NCBI RefSeq assembly: GCF_023078375.1
Contig: NZ_CP095554.1
Coordinates: 744,001-808,000, forward strand
Reading direction: 5' to 3'
Length of the DNA: 64,000 nucleotides
Source of the DNA: Roseomonas gilardii subsp. gilardii
GTDB taxonomy: Bacteria; Pseudomonadota; Alphaproteobacteria; Acetobacterales; Acetobacteraceae
Shown piece by piece: positions 43,527-52,139 of this stretch. How positions within the stretch are numbered: position 1 is the stretch's first letter; each line of letters opens with the position of its first letter. The position numbers and the translations under genes are program-made. The notes under the pieces were generated by a model. The model was not told where the DNA came from. It made no database searches and worked only from the letters and a program-made list of their open reading frames with translations.

Positions 43527-44489
43527 TCAGGCGCGGGGCGGCGTCCAGACCGCGTCGCGGATCTGGATCGGGCGGCGGATCAGGCCGAGCCGGAGGAAGC
43601 GGTCGGCGGTGGCCTGCTGCTTCGCCACGATCTCGTCGCTCAGCGGCAGGATGCCGAAATCGGTGCGCTCGGCGGCCACGGTCTGGGCCTTGATCTCGAC
43701 GCCGGTGATCTCGGCGAGGGCGGCGGCCACCTGGCCCCGGTTGGCCTCGGCCCAGGCGGCGGCCTGCTTCAGCCCTTCCAGCGCCTGCACGATCACCTGC
43801 GGGTATGCCTCGGCGAAGGCGCGGCGGGCCAGCAGGAAGGAATGGGCCGGCGCCACATCCGCCGCGCTGGCGAGGATGCGGACAGGCTCGCGCGCCTGGG
43901 CCAGGGCCAGGAAGGGGTCCCAGATCGTCCAGGCATCGATGTCGCCGCGCCCGAAGGCGGCCGCCGCATCCGCCGGCGGCAGCAGCACCGGGGTGATGTC
44001 GCCATAGGCGAGACCGGCCTTCTCCAGCGCCGCGACGGTGAGGTTGTGCGAGCTGGAACCGCGCGTGAAGCCGACGCGCCGGCCCTTCAGCTCCGCCAGC
44101 GAGCGGATCGGCGAGGATTCGCGCACAATGATGGCCTCGCCCAGCCGGGTGGGCGGGGTGGCGGCGACATAGACCAGCTCGGCCCCGGCGGATTGCGCGA
44201 AGATCGGCGGCGCGTCGCCGGTATAGCCGAAATCGATGCTGCCGGCGTTCAGCGCCTCCAGCAGCGGCGGCCCGGCGGCGAATTCGGACCAGGTAACGGG
44301 AATCCTCGGCTCGGCCAGCCGCTGCTCGATCAGGTGCTGTTGCCGCGCGACGACGAGGAGGCCGATCTTCTGGTAGCCGATATGGAATCCGGCGGGCGGC
44401 GCGGCCTGGGCATGGCGTGGCAGGGCGGCCAGGCCCGCGCAGCCGAGCGCGGCCAGGGAAAGAAGCGTATGGCGGCGTGTCGGCTGCAT
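43527..44489 (-). CDS. ssuA: Aliphatic sulfonate ABC transporter solute-binding protein
   Basis: The 320-residue protein has a signal peptide (MQPTRRHTLLSLAALGCAGL) and NMT1/SsuA-family motifs: FHIGYQKIGLLVVARQQHL, FGYTGDAPPIFAQSAGAELV, GRRVGFTRGSSSHNL and IDAWTIWDPFLALAQ. It binds sulfonates in the periplasm. The ATG at 44489 is used. ssuD is directly downstream, so these form an ssuAD unit without permease or ATPase genes. Confidence 0.9.
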   Translation of the reverse strand: MQPTRRHTLLSLAALGCAGLAALPRHAQAAPPAGFHIGYQKIGLLVVARQQHLIEQRLAEPRIPVTWSEFAAGPPLLEALNAGSIDFGYTGDAPPIFAQSAGAELVYVAATPPTRLGEAIIVRESSPIRSLAELKGRRVGFTRGSSSHNLTVAALEKAGLAYGDITPVLLPPADAAAAFGRGDIDAWTIWDPFLALAQAREPVRILASAADVAPAHSFLLARRAFAEAYPQVIVQALEGLKQAAAWAEANRGQVAAALAEITGVEIKAQTVAAERTDFGILPLSDEIVAKQQATADRFLRLGLIRRPIQIRDAVWTPPRA

Positions 44490-44577
44490 GGCGGAACCCT
44501 TGTCGGAACGCCGGGGTGGCCTGTCAGGCCGCGCCCGTTTCTGCCGCCGATGAAGCACGCGGTCGGAACGTTGGTCA

Positions 44578-44605
44578 ATTTTATGCACGTAGTCAATTCG
44601 TGCAA
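44578..44605 (-). promoter_or_regulatory. Probable sigma-70-type promoter for ssuAD
   Basis: On the minus strand TTGCAC (44605-44600) and TAAAAT (44583-44578) are separated by 16 bp, in an A/T-richer patch with two GTCAATT direct repeats. The patch lies ~90 bp upstream of ssuA, in the 238 bp between ssuA and the divergent binding-protein gene. Confidence 0.5.
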
Positions 44606-44727
44606 TCTTTCGCCGGCTGGGAGAATAAACATCTCCATCTTTCGCAACGGATGACGCCGCGGTCATGGACAGCGGGGCGGGCGGGTGATGCACTCGCACC
44701 GCTGGACGAACCGCCTGGACCCCGCCG

Positions 44728-46326
44728 ATGACCCTTTCCCGCCGTGCCGCCGCCCTGCTGGCCGCAGCGCCCCTGGCCCTTTCCCTGGCCTTTCCCGCCG
44801 ATGCCCAAACCGGGGGAGCCCAGGGCGCGTCCGACAAGGTGCTGCGCGTGGCGCCGCATGCCGACCTGCGCACGCTGGACCCGGTGGTGGCCTCGATCCT
44901 CATCACCCGCATCCACGGGACGATGATCTACGAGACCCTCTTCTCCTGGGATTCGCAGCTCCAGCCGAAGCCGCAGATGGTGGACCGGTTCGAGACCTCG
45001 GCGGACAACCTGACCTGGAGCTTCCATCTCCGCGACGGGCTGAAGTTCCATGATGGGCAGCCGGTGACCTCGCGCGACGTGGTGGCCTCGCTGAACCGCT
45101 GGATGACGCGCGACACGGCCGGCGCCAAGCTGCGCGAGTACACCGCCTCGCTGGAGGTGGTGGACGACCGCAGCTTCACGCTGAAGCTGAACAAGCCGAC
45201 CGGCAGCGTGCCCTTCATGCTGGGCTCCGCGGTCGGGCAGATCCCCGCGATCATGCGGGAGGCGGATGCGAAGACCGACCCCACCACGCCGGTCACCACC
45301 GCCATCGGCTCCGGCCCCTTCCGCTTCAACAAGGAGGCGTGGCGGCCCGGCGCGCTGGTCGTCTACGACCGCAATCCGGACTATGTGCCGCGCGCCGAGC
45401 CGCCGGACGGGCTGGCCGGCGGAAGGGTGGTGAAGGTGGACCGCGTCGAGTGGCACATCATGCCCGACCCGGCCACGGCGGCCTCGGCCCTGCAGACGGG
45501 CGAGATCGATGTCTGGGAGCAGCCGGCGCAGGACCTGCTGCCGATGCTGCAGGGCGCCCGGGGGATCGTGGTGGACAAGTACACCACCAACCAGGCGATG
45601 CTGCGGCCGAATCACCTCTTCCCGCCCTTCAACGATCCGCGGGCGCGGCTGGCCATGGCCTATCTGGTGAACCAGGAGGACGCGCTGGCCGCCGGGGTGG
45701 GCGACGAGAAGTGGTGGAAGACCTGTGGCAGCTATTTCGTCTGCGGCAGCCCGAACGGCACGGAGGCCGGTTCCGAGGGCTATGCCAGGCCGAACGTCGC
45801 GCGGGCGAAGCAGCTCCTGGCCGAGGCCGGCTACAAGGGGGAGAAGGTGGTGCTGATCACCACCAACGACATCCCCGCCATCGGCCGCATGGCCGAGGTC
45901 GCCGCCGCCAACCTCAAGGAAGGCGGGATGAACGTGGATGTCCAGTTCCAGGACTGGGGCACCGTGACCTCCCGCCAGCCGAAGAAGGATCCGCCGGACC
46001 AGGGTGGCTGGAACCTCTTCGTGACCTTCGCCTCCGCCGCCACCATGCAGTCGCCGATCACCAATATCGGCACCAACATGGCCTGCGACCGCGCCTGGGC
46101 CGGCTGGCCCTGCGACGCGGAGGCCGAGCGCCTGCGCAACGCCTATGTCGAGGCGATCGGGCCGGAGGCGCAGCAGAAGGCGGTCGTCGCCCTGCACAAG
46201 CGGCTGACGGAGGTGCAGCCCTACCGGCTGCTCGGCCAGTTCGACCAGCCCTATGCCCGCCGCAGCAATGTCACCGGCTTCGTGCCGGGGCCGGTGCTGA
46301 CCTTCTGGAACGTCGAGAAGAAATAA
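44728..46326 (+). CDS. ABC transporter solute-binding protein, peptide type (family 5)
   Basis: The 532-residue protein has a signal peptide (MTLSRRAAALLAAAPLALSL to ADAQT) and SBP_bac_5 motifs: RTLDPVVASILITRIHGTMI, HLRDGLKFHDGQPVTSRDVV, GSGPFRFNKEAWRPGALVVY and PNVARAKQLLAEAGY. Ligand unknown; peptides, glutathione or opines are typical. No permease or ATPase gene follows. It is the second orphan family 5 binding protein in the window. Confidence 0.91.
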   Translation: MTLSRRAAALLAAAPLALSLAFPADAQTGGAQGASDKVLRVAPHADLRTLDPVVASILITRIHGTMIYETLFSWDSQLQPKPQMVDRFETSADNLTWSFHLRDGLKFHDGQPVTSRDVVASLNRWMTRDTAGAKLREYTASLEVVDDRSFTLKLNKPTGSVPFMLGSAVGQIPAIMREADAKTDPTTPVTTAIGSGPFRFNKEAWRPGALVVYDRNPDYVPRAEPPDGLAGGRVVKVDRVEWHIMPDPATAASALQTGEIDVWEQPAQDLLPMLQGARGIVVDKYTTNQAMLRPNHLFPPFNDPRARLAMAYLVNQEDALAAGVGDEKWWKTCGSYFVCGSPNGTEAGSEGYARPNVARAKQLLAEAGYKGEKVVLITTNDIPAIGRMAEVAAANLKEGGMNVDVQFQDWGTVTSRQPKKDPPDQGGWNLFVTFASAATMQSPITNIGTNMACDRAWAGWPCDAEAERLRNAYVEAIGPEAQQKAVVALHKRLTEVQPYRLLGQFDQPYARRSNVTGFVPGPVLTFWNVEKK

Positions 46327-46335
46327 GGCCGGCCG

Positions 46336-47625
46336 TCACCGGGAATCCGGGTCCGCCGCCTCCGCCGGGGCGGCCCGGAGCGGGGCGAGCAGGGCCTCCA
46401 CCCGCCGCGTTTCCGGAGCGAGGTCGTGGCGCTCCAGCGGGGTGCGGTGCCGCAGCACCGGGCTGGCCGCGGCCACGGCCTCCCAGGCCCGGCCGAAATC
46501 CGGCTGCGCCAGCAGGGCCGCCAGGGCAGGGCCTTCCAGCCCGAATCCGTCGGCCTCCACCGCGGCGTCCTCCACCGGGGCGCGGAACAACCGCCGCGCC
46601 AGTGCCCGCAGCCGGTAGCGCCGGGCGGCGTCCAGGGCCGGTTCCAGCCGCCCCTCGATCGGGGCGTCGGTGGCGCCGATCAGGAAGCGCATCGTATCCG
46701 CCATGCCCCCCTGGGCACGGCCATGGAGGCGGCAGGACACCTCCACCACCACCTCCGGCGCGTGGCGCAGGCGCGCATCGATCCGCCGCAGCGCGTCGCA
46801 GAAGGCCCGGTCCTCGCCCAGCGCCTGGGAGGGCAGGCCGCCGGCGCGGCGATAGGCGGCCAGGGTCACCGCCATGCTGGCCCCCGATTCGCAGTCGTGC
46901 CGGGGCCAGGGATCGGCCGGGTCGGGGTCCAGCCGCGCTGCCAGCTCCACCAGCAGGGCGTCGTAGCGCTCCTCCTCCGCGCTGCGCTGCCGCAGGGCGG
47001 CGGGGAGGGCGCGCTCATGCTCCTCCGGGTCCACGGTGATCAGGCCCAGCACCGCATCGGCCCCGGCCTCCAGCGCCAGGAGGTTGCGCGCCACCCAGTC
47101 CCGCGCCGGGCGGCCATCGGCATCCGTGGTCAGCAGCACGGCACCCGGCACGGCATCCCGTTCCAGCCAGAGGGCGGCCGCTTCCATGGCACGGCGCCGT
47201 GCCTCGCCCGCATGGGCCAGTTCGGGCGGCAGGCTTTCCTCCAGCACTAGCAGCGGGAAGGGCAGGCGCCCCGCCATGTCCCGCGCCAGGGCGGCGGTGC
47301 CGTCGCTGGTGTTGTTGACCAGCAGCACCACGCCGAAGCGCCCCGGGGCCAGCGGGGAGCCGCCGGGCACAGACTGGGCGGCCAGGGCGGCGAGACAGAG
47401 GGGGACGGCCTCGGCCTCGTCGCGGGCCGGGATGGCGACCAGGGCGGCAGGGGGCGGACCGGGCGGCAGGCGAAGCCGCAGGCTCTCGCGGAAGGCAGGC
47501 AAGGGTTGGTCCCCGACAGTGGCGGGCGCGGAACGCCCGGGTTTTCCGCTGCGTTTCATGACCGATGCGACAGGCGCCGGAAAGCGCCTTTCCGCCGTTG
47601 CGGAAGGGGGCCCGGGTGCGGTCAT
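46336..47625 (-). CDS. Glycosyltransferase family 2-like protein
   Basis: The product (429 residues from 47625, 407 from a second ATG at 47559) has a GT-A fold start AALVAIPARDEAEAVPLCL, the segment VVLLVNNTSDGTAALA and LLTTDADGRPARDWVARN with the DxD-like metal motif, plus LPSQALGEDRAFCDALRRID. It likely transfers a sugar from a nucleotide donor; acceptor unknown. The first ~55 residues are not conserved. The stop is 10 bp from the stop of the binding-protein gene (convergent). No membrane helix was seen. Confidence 0.8.
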   Translation of the reverse strand: MTAPGPPSATAERRFPAPVASVMKRSGKPGRSAPATVGDQPLPAFRESLRLRLPPGPPPAALVAIPARDEAEAVPLCLAALAAQSVPGGSPLAPGRFGVVLLVNNTSDGTAALARDMAGRLPFPLLVLEESLPPELAHAGEARRRAMEAAALWLERDAVPGAVLLTTDADGRPARDWVARNLLALEAGADAVLGLITVDPEEHERALPAALRQRSAEEERYDALLVELAARLDPDPADPWPRHDCESGASMAVTLAAYRRAGGLPSQALGEDRAFCDALRRIDARLRHAPEVVVEVSCRLHGRAQGGMADTMRFLIGATDAPIEGRLEPALDAARRYRLRALARRLFRAPVEDAAVEADGFGLEGPALAALLAQPDFGRAWEAVAAASPVLRHRTPLERHDLAPETRRVEALLAPLRAAPAEAADPDSR

Positions 47626-47778
47626 GCCGCGGGGCGGATCGCGGTCATGGGCCAGGGTGATTGGCGCGGGCCGGACAGGGAGCCTAACCTATCCCGCAGC
47701 GCCGTTGCCCGGCCACCTGCCCCGATCGCGCGATCCCGGCCCGTCCCTGCCGGCGGTCGCCCTGCCCTGGAGTGACAT

Positions 47779-48366
47779 ATGCCCGATACGATCGACACCG
47801 CCGCGCTGGACCGGCTCTTCCGCGCCGCCCGTTCGCAGAACAAGTGGCAGGACCGCCCCGTTTCCGAGGCGCAGCTGCGCGAGATCTATGACCTGCTGAA
47901 GCTGGGGCCGACCGCCGGCAACAGCTCGCCCGCCCGCTTCGTCTTCGTCACCTCCCCGGAAGGCAAGGAGAAGCTGCGCCCCGCCCTTTCGAGCGGCAAC
48001 CTGGAGAAGACGATGAGCGCCCCGGTCGTGGCCATCGCCGCCTATGACCTGGACTTCACCGAGCAACTGCCGAAGCTGTTCCCGCACATGGATGCGCGCC
48101 CCTGGTATGCGGACCCCGAGGTGCGGCAGGTCAATGCCTTCCGCAACGGCAGCCTCCAGGCCGCCTATCTGATCATGGCGGCGCGCGCCGTCGGGCTGGA
48201 TGCAGGGCCGATGAGCGGCTTCGACAACGCCCTGGTGGACGAAGCCTTCTTCGCCGGCACGCGGATCAGGTCCAACATGCTGGTGAACCTGGGCTATGGC
48301 GACCCCGCCGGGGTGCGGGAGCGCCTGCCGCGCCTGAGCTTCGAGGAAGCCTGCCGCATCGCCTGA
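47779..48366 (+). CDS. Nitroreductase family protein, RutE/malonic semialdehyde reductase-like
   Basis: The 195-residue FMN enzyme starts [20 protein letters not shown], with [20 protein letters not shown] (FMN and substrate binding) and [20 protein letters not shown], typical of the RutE/HadB subgroup that reduces malonic semialdehyde in pyrimidine breakdown. No other rut gene is near, so a general detoxification role is equally possible. Confidence 0.88.
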   Translation: MPDTIDTAALDRLFRAARSQNKWQDRPVSEAQLREIYDLLKLGPTAGNSSPARFVFVTSPEGKEKLRPALSSGNLEKTMSAPVVAIAAYDLDFTEQLPKLFPHMDARPWYADPEVRQVNAFRNGSLQAAYLIMAARAVGLDAGPMSGFDNALVDEAFFAGTRIRSNMLVNLGYGDPAGVRERLPRLSFEEACRIA

Positions 48367-48491
48367 TGCTGCGGCGGGGGAGGGGTCCGGCCCTTCCCTC
48401 GCCCGGCTCCGCCACTGGCCCCTTGGAGGCTGGCGGGCGGGGCAGGGGGCCGAGGCAGGATGGCCGGGCTTCCGGCCACCCCCACCCGGGA

Positions 48492-49208
48492 TCAGGCCGC
48501 GAGGCGCCCCGCGGCCGGGTCGAGGCGGTAGCCGCCGCCCTCGGTCAGCAGCAGGGAGGCATTGGCCGGGTCCTGCTCGATCTTCTGGCGGAGGCGGTAG
48601 ATATGGGTTTCCAGCGTGTGCGTGGTCACCGCCGCGTTGTAGCCCCAGACCTCGTTCAGCAGCACCTGCCGCGCCACCGGACGGCCGCCGGCGCGGTAGA
48701 GGAACTTCAGGATCGAGCATTCCTTCTCGGTCAGCCGGATGCGGCGGTTCTTCACCGTGTCCTGCAGCACCTTGGCGGCCGGGCGGAAGGTATAGGGGCC
48801 GACCACAAAGACCGCGTCCTCGCTGTTGTCGAAGACCCGGAGCTGGGCCCGGAGACGGGCCAGCAACTCGTTGATCCGGAAGGGCTTCGCGATGTAGTCG
48901 TTGGCCCCCGCATCCAGGCCGCGCACCACGTCGCTCTCCCCGTCCGCGCCGGTCAGCATGATGATGGGCACGCGCACCCCATCACGCCGCAGCTTGGCGC
49001 AGAGGTCGCGGCCATTGCCATCCGGCAAGCCGATATCGAGCAGCACCGCGTCATAGCGCGCGCTGGGCTCCAGCAGGGCATGCTCCGCCTGCTCGGCCGT
49101 CCCGGCCTCATGCACCGCGAACTCCCCGTCGAGGGATAATTGTTCGCTCAGGGTGGCGCGCAGCGCCGGGTCATCATCCACGATCAGGACAGGCCGGGGG
49201 CCGGACAT
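48492..49208 (-). CDS. OmpR-family response regulator (orphan)
   Basis: The 238-residue protein has a receiver domain (VLIVDDDPALR acidic pocket, phospho-acceptor Asp in AVLLDIGLPDGNG near residue 57, IIMLTGADGE, Lys in DYIAKPF) and a winged-helix output domain (RIRLTEKECSILKFLYRAGG, HTLETHIYRLRQKIEQD, LLLTEGGGYRLD). No histidine kinase gene lies beside it. It diverges from ribA across 230 bp. Target genes unknown. Confidence 0.92.
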   Translation of the reverse strand: MSGPRPVLIVDDDPALRATLSEQLSLDGEFAVHEAGTAEQAEHALLEPSARYDAVLLDIGLPDGNGRDLCAKLRRDGVRVPIIMLTGADGESDVVRGLDAGANDYIAKPFRINELLARLRAQLRVFDNSEDAVFVVGPYTFRPAAKVLQDTVKNRRIRLTEKECSILKFLYRAGGRPVARQVLLNEVWGYNAAVTTHTLETHIYRLRQKIEQDPANASLLLTEGGGYRLDPAAGRLAA

Positions 49209-49438
49209 GCCATCCTCATTGTCGCAACTGTCAAGATTCCCAAGATGCTACAACCGCAGCGTTCCTGGATTGTGCCGACCGGGAACCGGCCATGCAAGAC
49301 TTCGCCTCGCGATTTCGTGGCTATTGGAAGATTGGCAAGACCGCAAGGACCGCCATTTTGTCATCACCCGGGCACGCTGTGTCCATTCCGCATCAGGTCC
49401 TCTTTTCATTCCGGCCGAACAAGAGAAGCGACAGACCC

Positions 49439-50629
49439 ATGGATCCCTTGCCCCGGCCTGCTCCGGGACGCCCTGACGCCGCCACAGAGAGCGGGGCTGG
49501 CACGGCTCTGCACGTCCAGGCTTTGCGCGGCGTGCACCGTGCCCTGGGGGAGCTCCGGCGCGGGACGCCCGTCCTGCTGCGCGGGCCGGATGGAGACGGC
49601 CTGCTGGTCGGAGCGGCCGAAACGCTCTCGGGCCGGGGCCTGACGGAATTCGCGCCGGACCAGCGGGCAGGGGAGCGGACCGGGGGCGGGGAGCCGCCGG
49701 TCCTGTTGCTGGAGGCGACGCGCGCCGCCGCCATCCTGGCCAGCGGTTCCGGTTCCGCCCTGGCGGCCGGGCCCGTCGCCCTGCGGACCTCGCCCGCCCT
49801 GATGAATCCGGCCGCTCTCCGTCACCTCGCGGACCCGACGGCGGAGCGCCTGCTGCCCATGCCGGCCGAGCCGGTGCCGGTGCCCCCGCTGGCCAGGGCC
49901 GCGCTGGCCCTGGCCAAGCTGGGGCGGCTGCTGCCCGCCCTGCTCGCCATGCCGTGCCGGACCCTGCCGGACGGGCTGCTCGAGGTGCCGGCGGCGGATG
50001 TCGTCGCCTATCCGGAGACGGCCGCCACCACCCTGACCCCCGTGGCGGAGGCCCGCGTGCCGCTGGAGGATTCGGCCGAGACGCGGATCGTCGCCTTTCG
50101 CCCGGCGGATGGAGGGATCGAGCACCTCGCCATCCTGGTGGGGGAGCCCGAGGCCCTGGCCGCCCGCGGCGGGGCGCCGCTGACCCGGGTGCATTCGGAA
50201 TGCTTCACCGGCGACCTGCTCGGCAGCCTGCGCTGCGATTGCGGCCCACAGCTGCGCGGCGCCATCGCCCGCATGGCGGCGGAAGGCAGCGGCGTGCTGC
50301 TCTACCTCGCCCAGGAAGGGCGCGGCATCGGGCTGGTGAACAAGCTGCGCGCCTATGCGCTGCAGGATGGCGGGCTCGACACGCTCGATGCCAACCGGGC
50401 CCTGGGCTATGGCGCCGACGAGCGGAACTTCCTGGTCGCGGCGGAGATGCTGCGGGCCCTGCACATCCCCCGCGTGCGGCTGCTGACCAACAACCCGGAA
50501 AAGATCGCCGGCCTCGCCGCCTGCGGCATCGAGGTGGTGGACCGGGTGCGGCATGCCTTCGTGGCCAATGGGGTCAATGACGGCTATCTGGAAACCAAGG
50601 CGCTGCGCTTCGGCCATCTGCTGAAGTAG
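49439..50629 (+). CDS. ribA: GTP cyclohydrolase II with degenerate RibB-like N-terminal domain
   Basis: RibA converts GTP to the first riboflavin intermediate. The C-terminal half (from about residue 195) is a complete enzyme: RVHSECFTGDLLGSLRCDCG with the zinc cysteines, YLAQEGRGIGLVNKLRAYAL, ANRALGYGADERNF and VRLLTNNPEKIAGL. The N-terminal ~190 residues resemble DHBP synthase, but the RENEGD-type motif is replaced by GPDGDGLL, so that activity is probably lost. The ATG at 49439 (MDPLPRPAPGRPDAAT) is preferred over an upstream one at 49292 whose added residues look non-coding. Confidence 0.92.
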   Translation: MDPLPRPAPGRPDAATESGAGTALHVQALRGVHRALGELRRGTPVLLRGPDGDGLLVGAAETLSGRGLTEFAPDQRAGERTGGGEPPVLLLEATRAAAILASGSGSALAAGPVALRTSPALMNPAALRHLADPTAERLLPMPAEPVPVPPLARAALALAKLGRLLPALLAMPCRTLPDGLLEVPAADVVAYPETAATTLTPVAEARVPLEDSAETRIVAFRPADGGIEHLAILVGEPEALAARGGAPLTRVHSECFTGDLLGSLRCDCGPQLRGAIARMAAEGSGVLLYLAQEGRGIGLVNKLRAYALQDGGLDTLDANRALGYGADERNFLVAAEMLRALHIPRVRLLTNNPEKIAGLAACGIEVVDRVRHAFVANGVNDGYLETKALRFGHLLK

Positions 50630-50668
50630 CCGGCGCGACCAACCGATCTGAGGAATGCCCCCGACGTG

Positions 50669-51172
50669 ATGGGCCTCGTCCTGCCGGATGGCCGAACCAC
50701 CGGCCATCTGATCCTCGGCCGCGACCGCTGGCCCTGCGCCCTGGGCAAGGGCGGCATCCGCGCCGACAAGGCGGAAGGCGACGGCGCCACGCCGGCCGGC
50801 CCCCTGCCGCTGCGCCGTGTCCTCTACCGCGCCGACCGGCTGCATCCGCCGGCCTGCGCCGTGCCGGTGGAGCCGATCGCGCCGCAGGACGGCTGGTGCG
50901 ACGATCCGGGGCACGCGGACTACAACCGGCCCGTCGCCCTGCCGCATCCAGCCCGGCACGAGGAACTGTGGCGGCAGGACGGGCTTTACGACGTGGTCGG
51001 CGTGCTGGGCTGGAACGACGACCCGGTGGTGCGGGGGCGCGGCAGCGCCATCTTCCTGCATGTCGCCCGGCCGAACTTCGCGCCCACCGAGGGCTGCGTC
51101 GCCCTGCCCCTCCCCGACCTGCTTTTCGTGCTGTCGAAGGGGCTGACCGGGATCGAGGTCCGTCCCGGCTGA
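50669..51172 (+). CDS. L,D-transpeptidase (YkuD) family protein
   Basis: The 167-residue protein has the YkuD active-site pattern FLHVARPNFAPTEGCVALPL, with His and the TEGCVAL catalytic Cys, and upstream AEGDGATPAGPLPLRRVLYR and DYNRPVALP typical of the short cytosol-like YkuD proteins. Such enzymes link peptidoglycan peptides, but no signal peptide is seen here, so export and substrate are unclear. It follows ribA by 39 bp. Confidence 0.86.
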   Translation: MGLVLPDGRTTGHLILGRDRWPCALGKGGIRADKAEGDGATPAGPLPLRRVLYRADRLHPPACAVPVEPIAPQDGWCDDPGHADYNRPVALPHPARHEELWRQDGLYDVVGVLGWNDDPVVRGRGSAIFLHVARPNFAPTEGCVALPLPDLLFVLSKGLTGIEVRPG

Positions 51173-51329
51173 GCCATGCTCCTCTCGCCCGCCGCCTGAA
51201 CCCCCGGGCGGCATCACGTCCTTGCGGCGGGCGATTGCGCCGGGCCGGTTTCGGGGCCATTCAGGGTTCCGGCGGCCGCTGCGGCCCCTGTCCTTTCAAC
51301 CCTCTGTCTTTCATGGCTGGCAACTGCCC

Positions 51330-51893
51330 ATGGCCCGACGCCCCCGTGGGCTGAGCGATGCCGACCGCCGCCTGTGGCGGGCCTGGGTCGCGATCAACCA
51401 TGTCGCGGCCCTGCCCGGGCACGCGCCGCCACCGGCCGAACCCGCGTCACCGCCCGCCCCGGCCGAAACGGCCGCCGCGCCGCCTCCGGAACCCGCCGCC
51501 AGGCCGGCCGCGAAGCCCGCGCGCCCGACCATGCCGGAGCTGCAGATCGGCCAGCCCGGCCCGGGATTGGACGCGAAGCGGTGGAAGGAGCTCCGGAAGG
51601 GCCGCATCAAGCCCGAGCGGGTGCTGGACCTGCATGGGCGCCGGGTGCAGGACGCCCATGCCGCCGTGCTGTCCTTCATCCTGGCCGCGCATGCCGACGA
51701 CCTGCGCTGTGTCGCCATCGTCACCGGCAAGGGCTCGGGCGAGGGGGGCGTGCTGCGCCGGGAACTGCCGCACTGGCTGAACCTGCCGCCCCTGAGGCCG
51801 CTGCTGCTCGGCATCAGCCATGCCCATGCGGCGAATACCGGCGCCGTGCATCTCCTGCTGCGGCGGCGGGAACGGGTGAGGGGATTCAGGTAG
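51330..51893 (+). CDS. Smr domain protein
   Basis: The 187-residue product starts MARRPRGLSDADRRLWRAW, has a Pro/Ala-rich linker, and a C-terminal Smr domain with RVLDLHGRRVQDAHAAVLSF (LDLHG), VAIVTGKGSGEGGVLRREL (TGKG) and HAAN. Smr domains are small nucleases of MutS2-type proteins; the stand-alone alphaproteobacterial form has no settled role. Confidence 0.9.
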   Translation: MARRPRGLSDADRRLWRAWVAINHVAALPGHAPPPAEPASPPAPAETAAAPPPEPAARPAAKPARPTMPELQIGQPGPGLDAKRWKELRKGRIKPERVLDLHGRRVQDAHAAVLSFILAAHADDLRCVAIVTGKGSGEGGVLRRELPHWLNLPPLRPLLLGISHAHAANTGAVHLLLRRRERVRGFR

Positions 51894-51906
51894 CGCCGCT
51901 GCTGTG

Positions 51907-52080
51907 GCCAGCCCCGGGCTGAGGCTCCGCCTCCCCCGGTCCCCCTCCGCTGGGGAGATGGTATCTCCCCAGACCCCGCCTTTCGTTGGCACTGGTGGGC
52001 AAGGTCAGTCCCGGACCCGATCCCTGAGCGCAGGTGGATCGGCGGGGCTCCCAGCGGACCGAAGGACCCCAAAGAAAAAC
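51907..52080 (-). repeat. Half copy (E) of dispersed repeat family 1
   Basis: Read on the minus strand, this segment matches the second half of copies A and D: TTTTTCTTT, then GAGCCCCGCCGATCCACCTG, CAGGGATC, CACCAGTGCCAACGAAAG, a GGGGAGAT/ATCTCCCC hairpin and a final G/C end. The first half, with the 11 bp-arm hairpin, is missing, and an unrelated hairpin (52081-52104) takes its place before the T-tract. Confidence 0.75.
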
Positions 52081-52104
52081 GCCCGCCGCATTGCCGCGGC
52101 GGGC
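52071..52104 (-). terminator. Intrinsic terminator of the tetronate operon
   Basis: On the minus strand GCCCGCCGC pairs with GCGGCGGGC around a 6 nt loop (52104-52081), followed at once by GTTTTTCTTT. It lies 36 bp beyond the MFS stop codon, the last gene of the operon. The T-tract belongs to repeat copy E. Confidence 0.85.
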
Positions 52105-52139
52105 GCCTGTTTTCCGATGGGGCGGGGAAAGCCGCTGCG

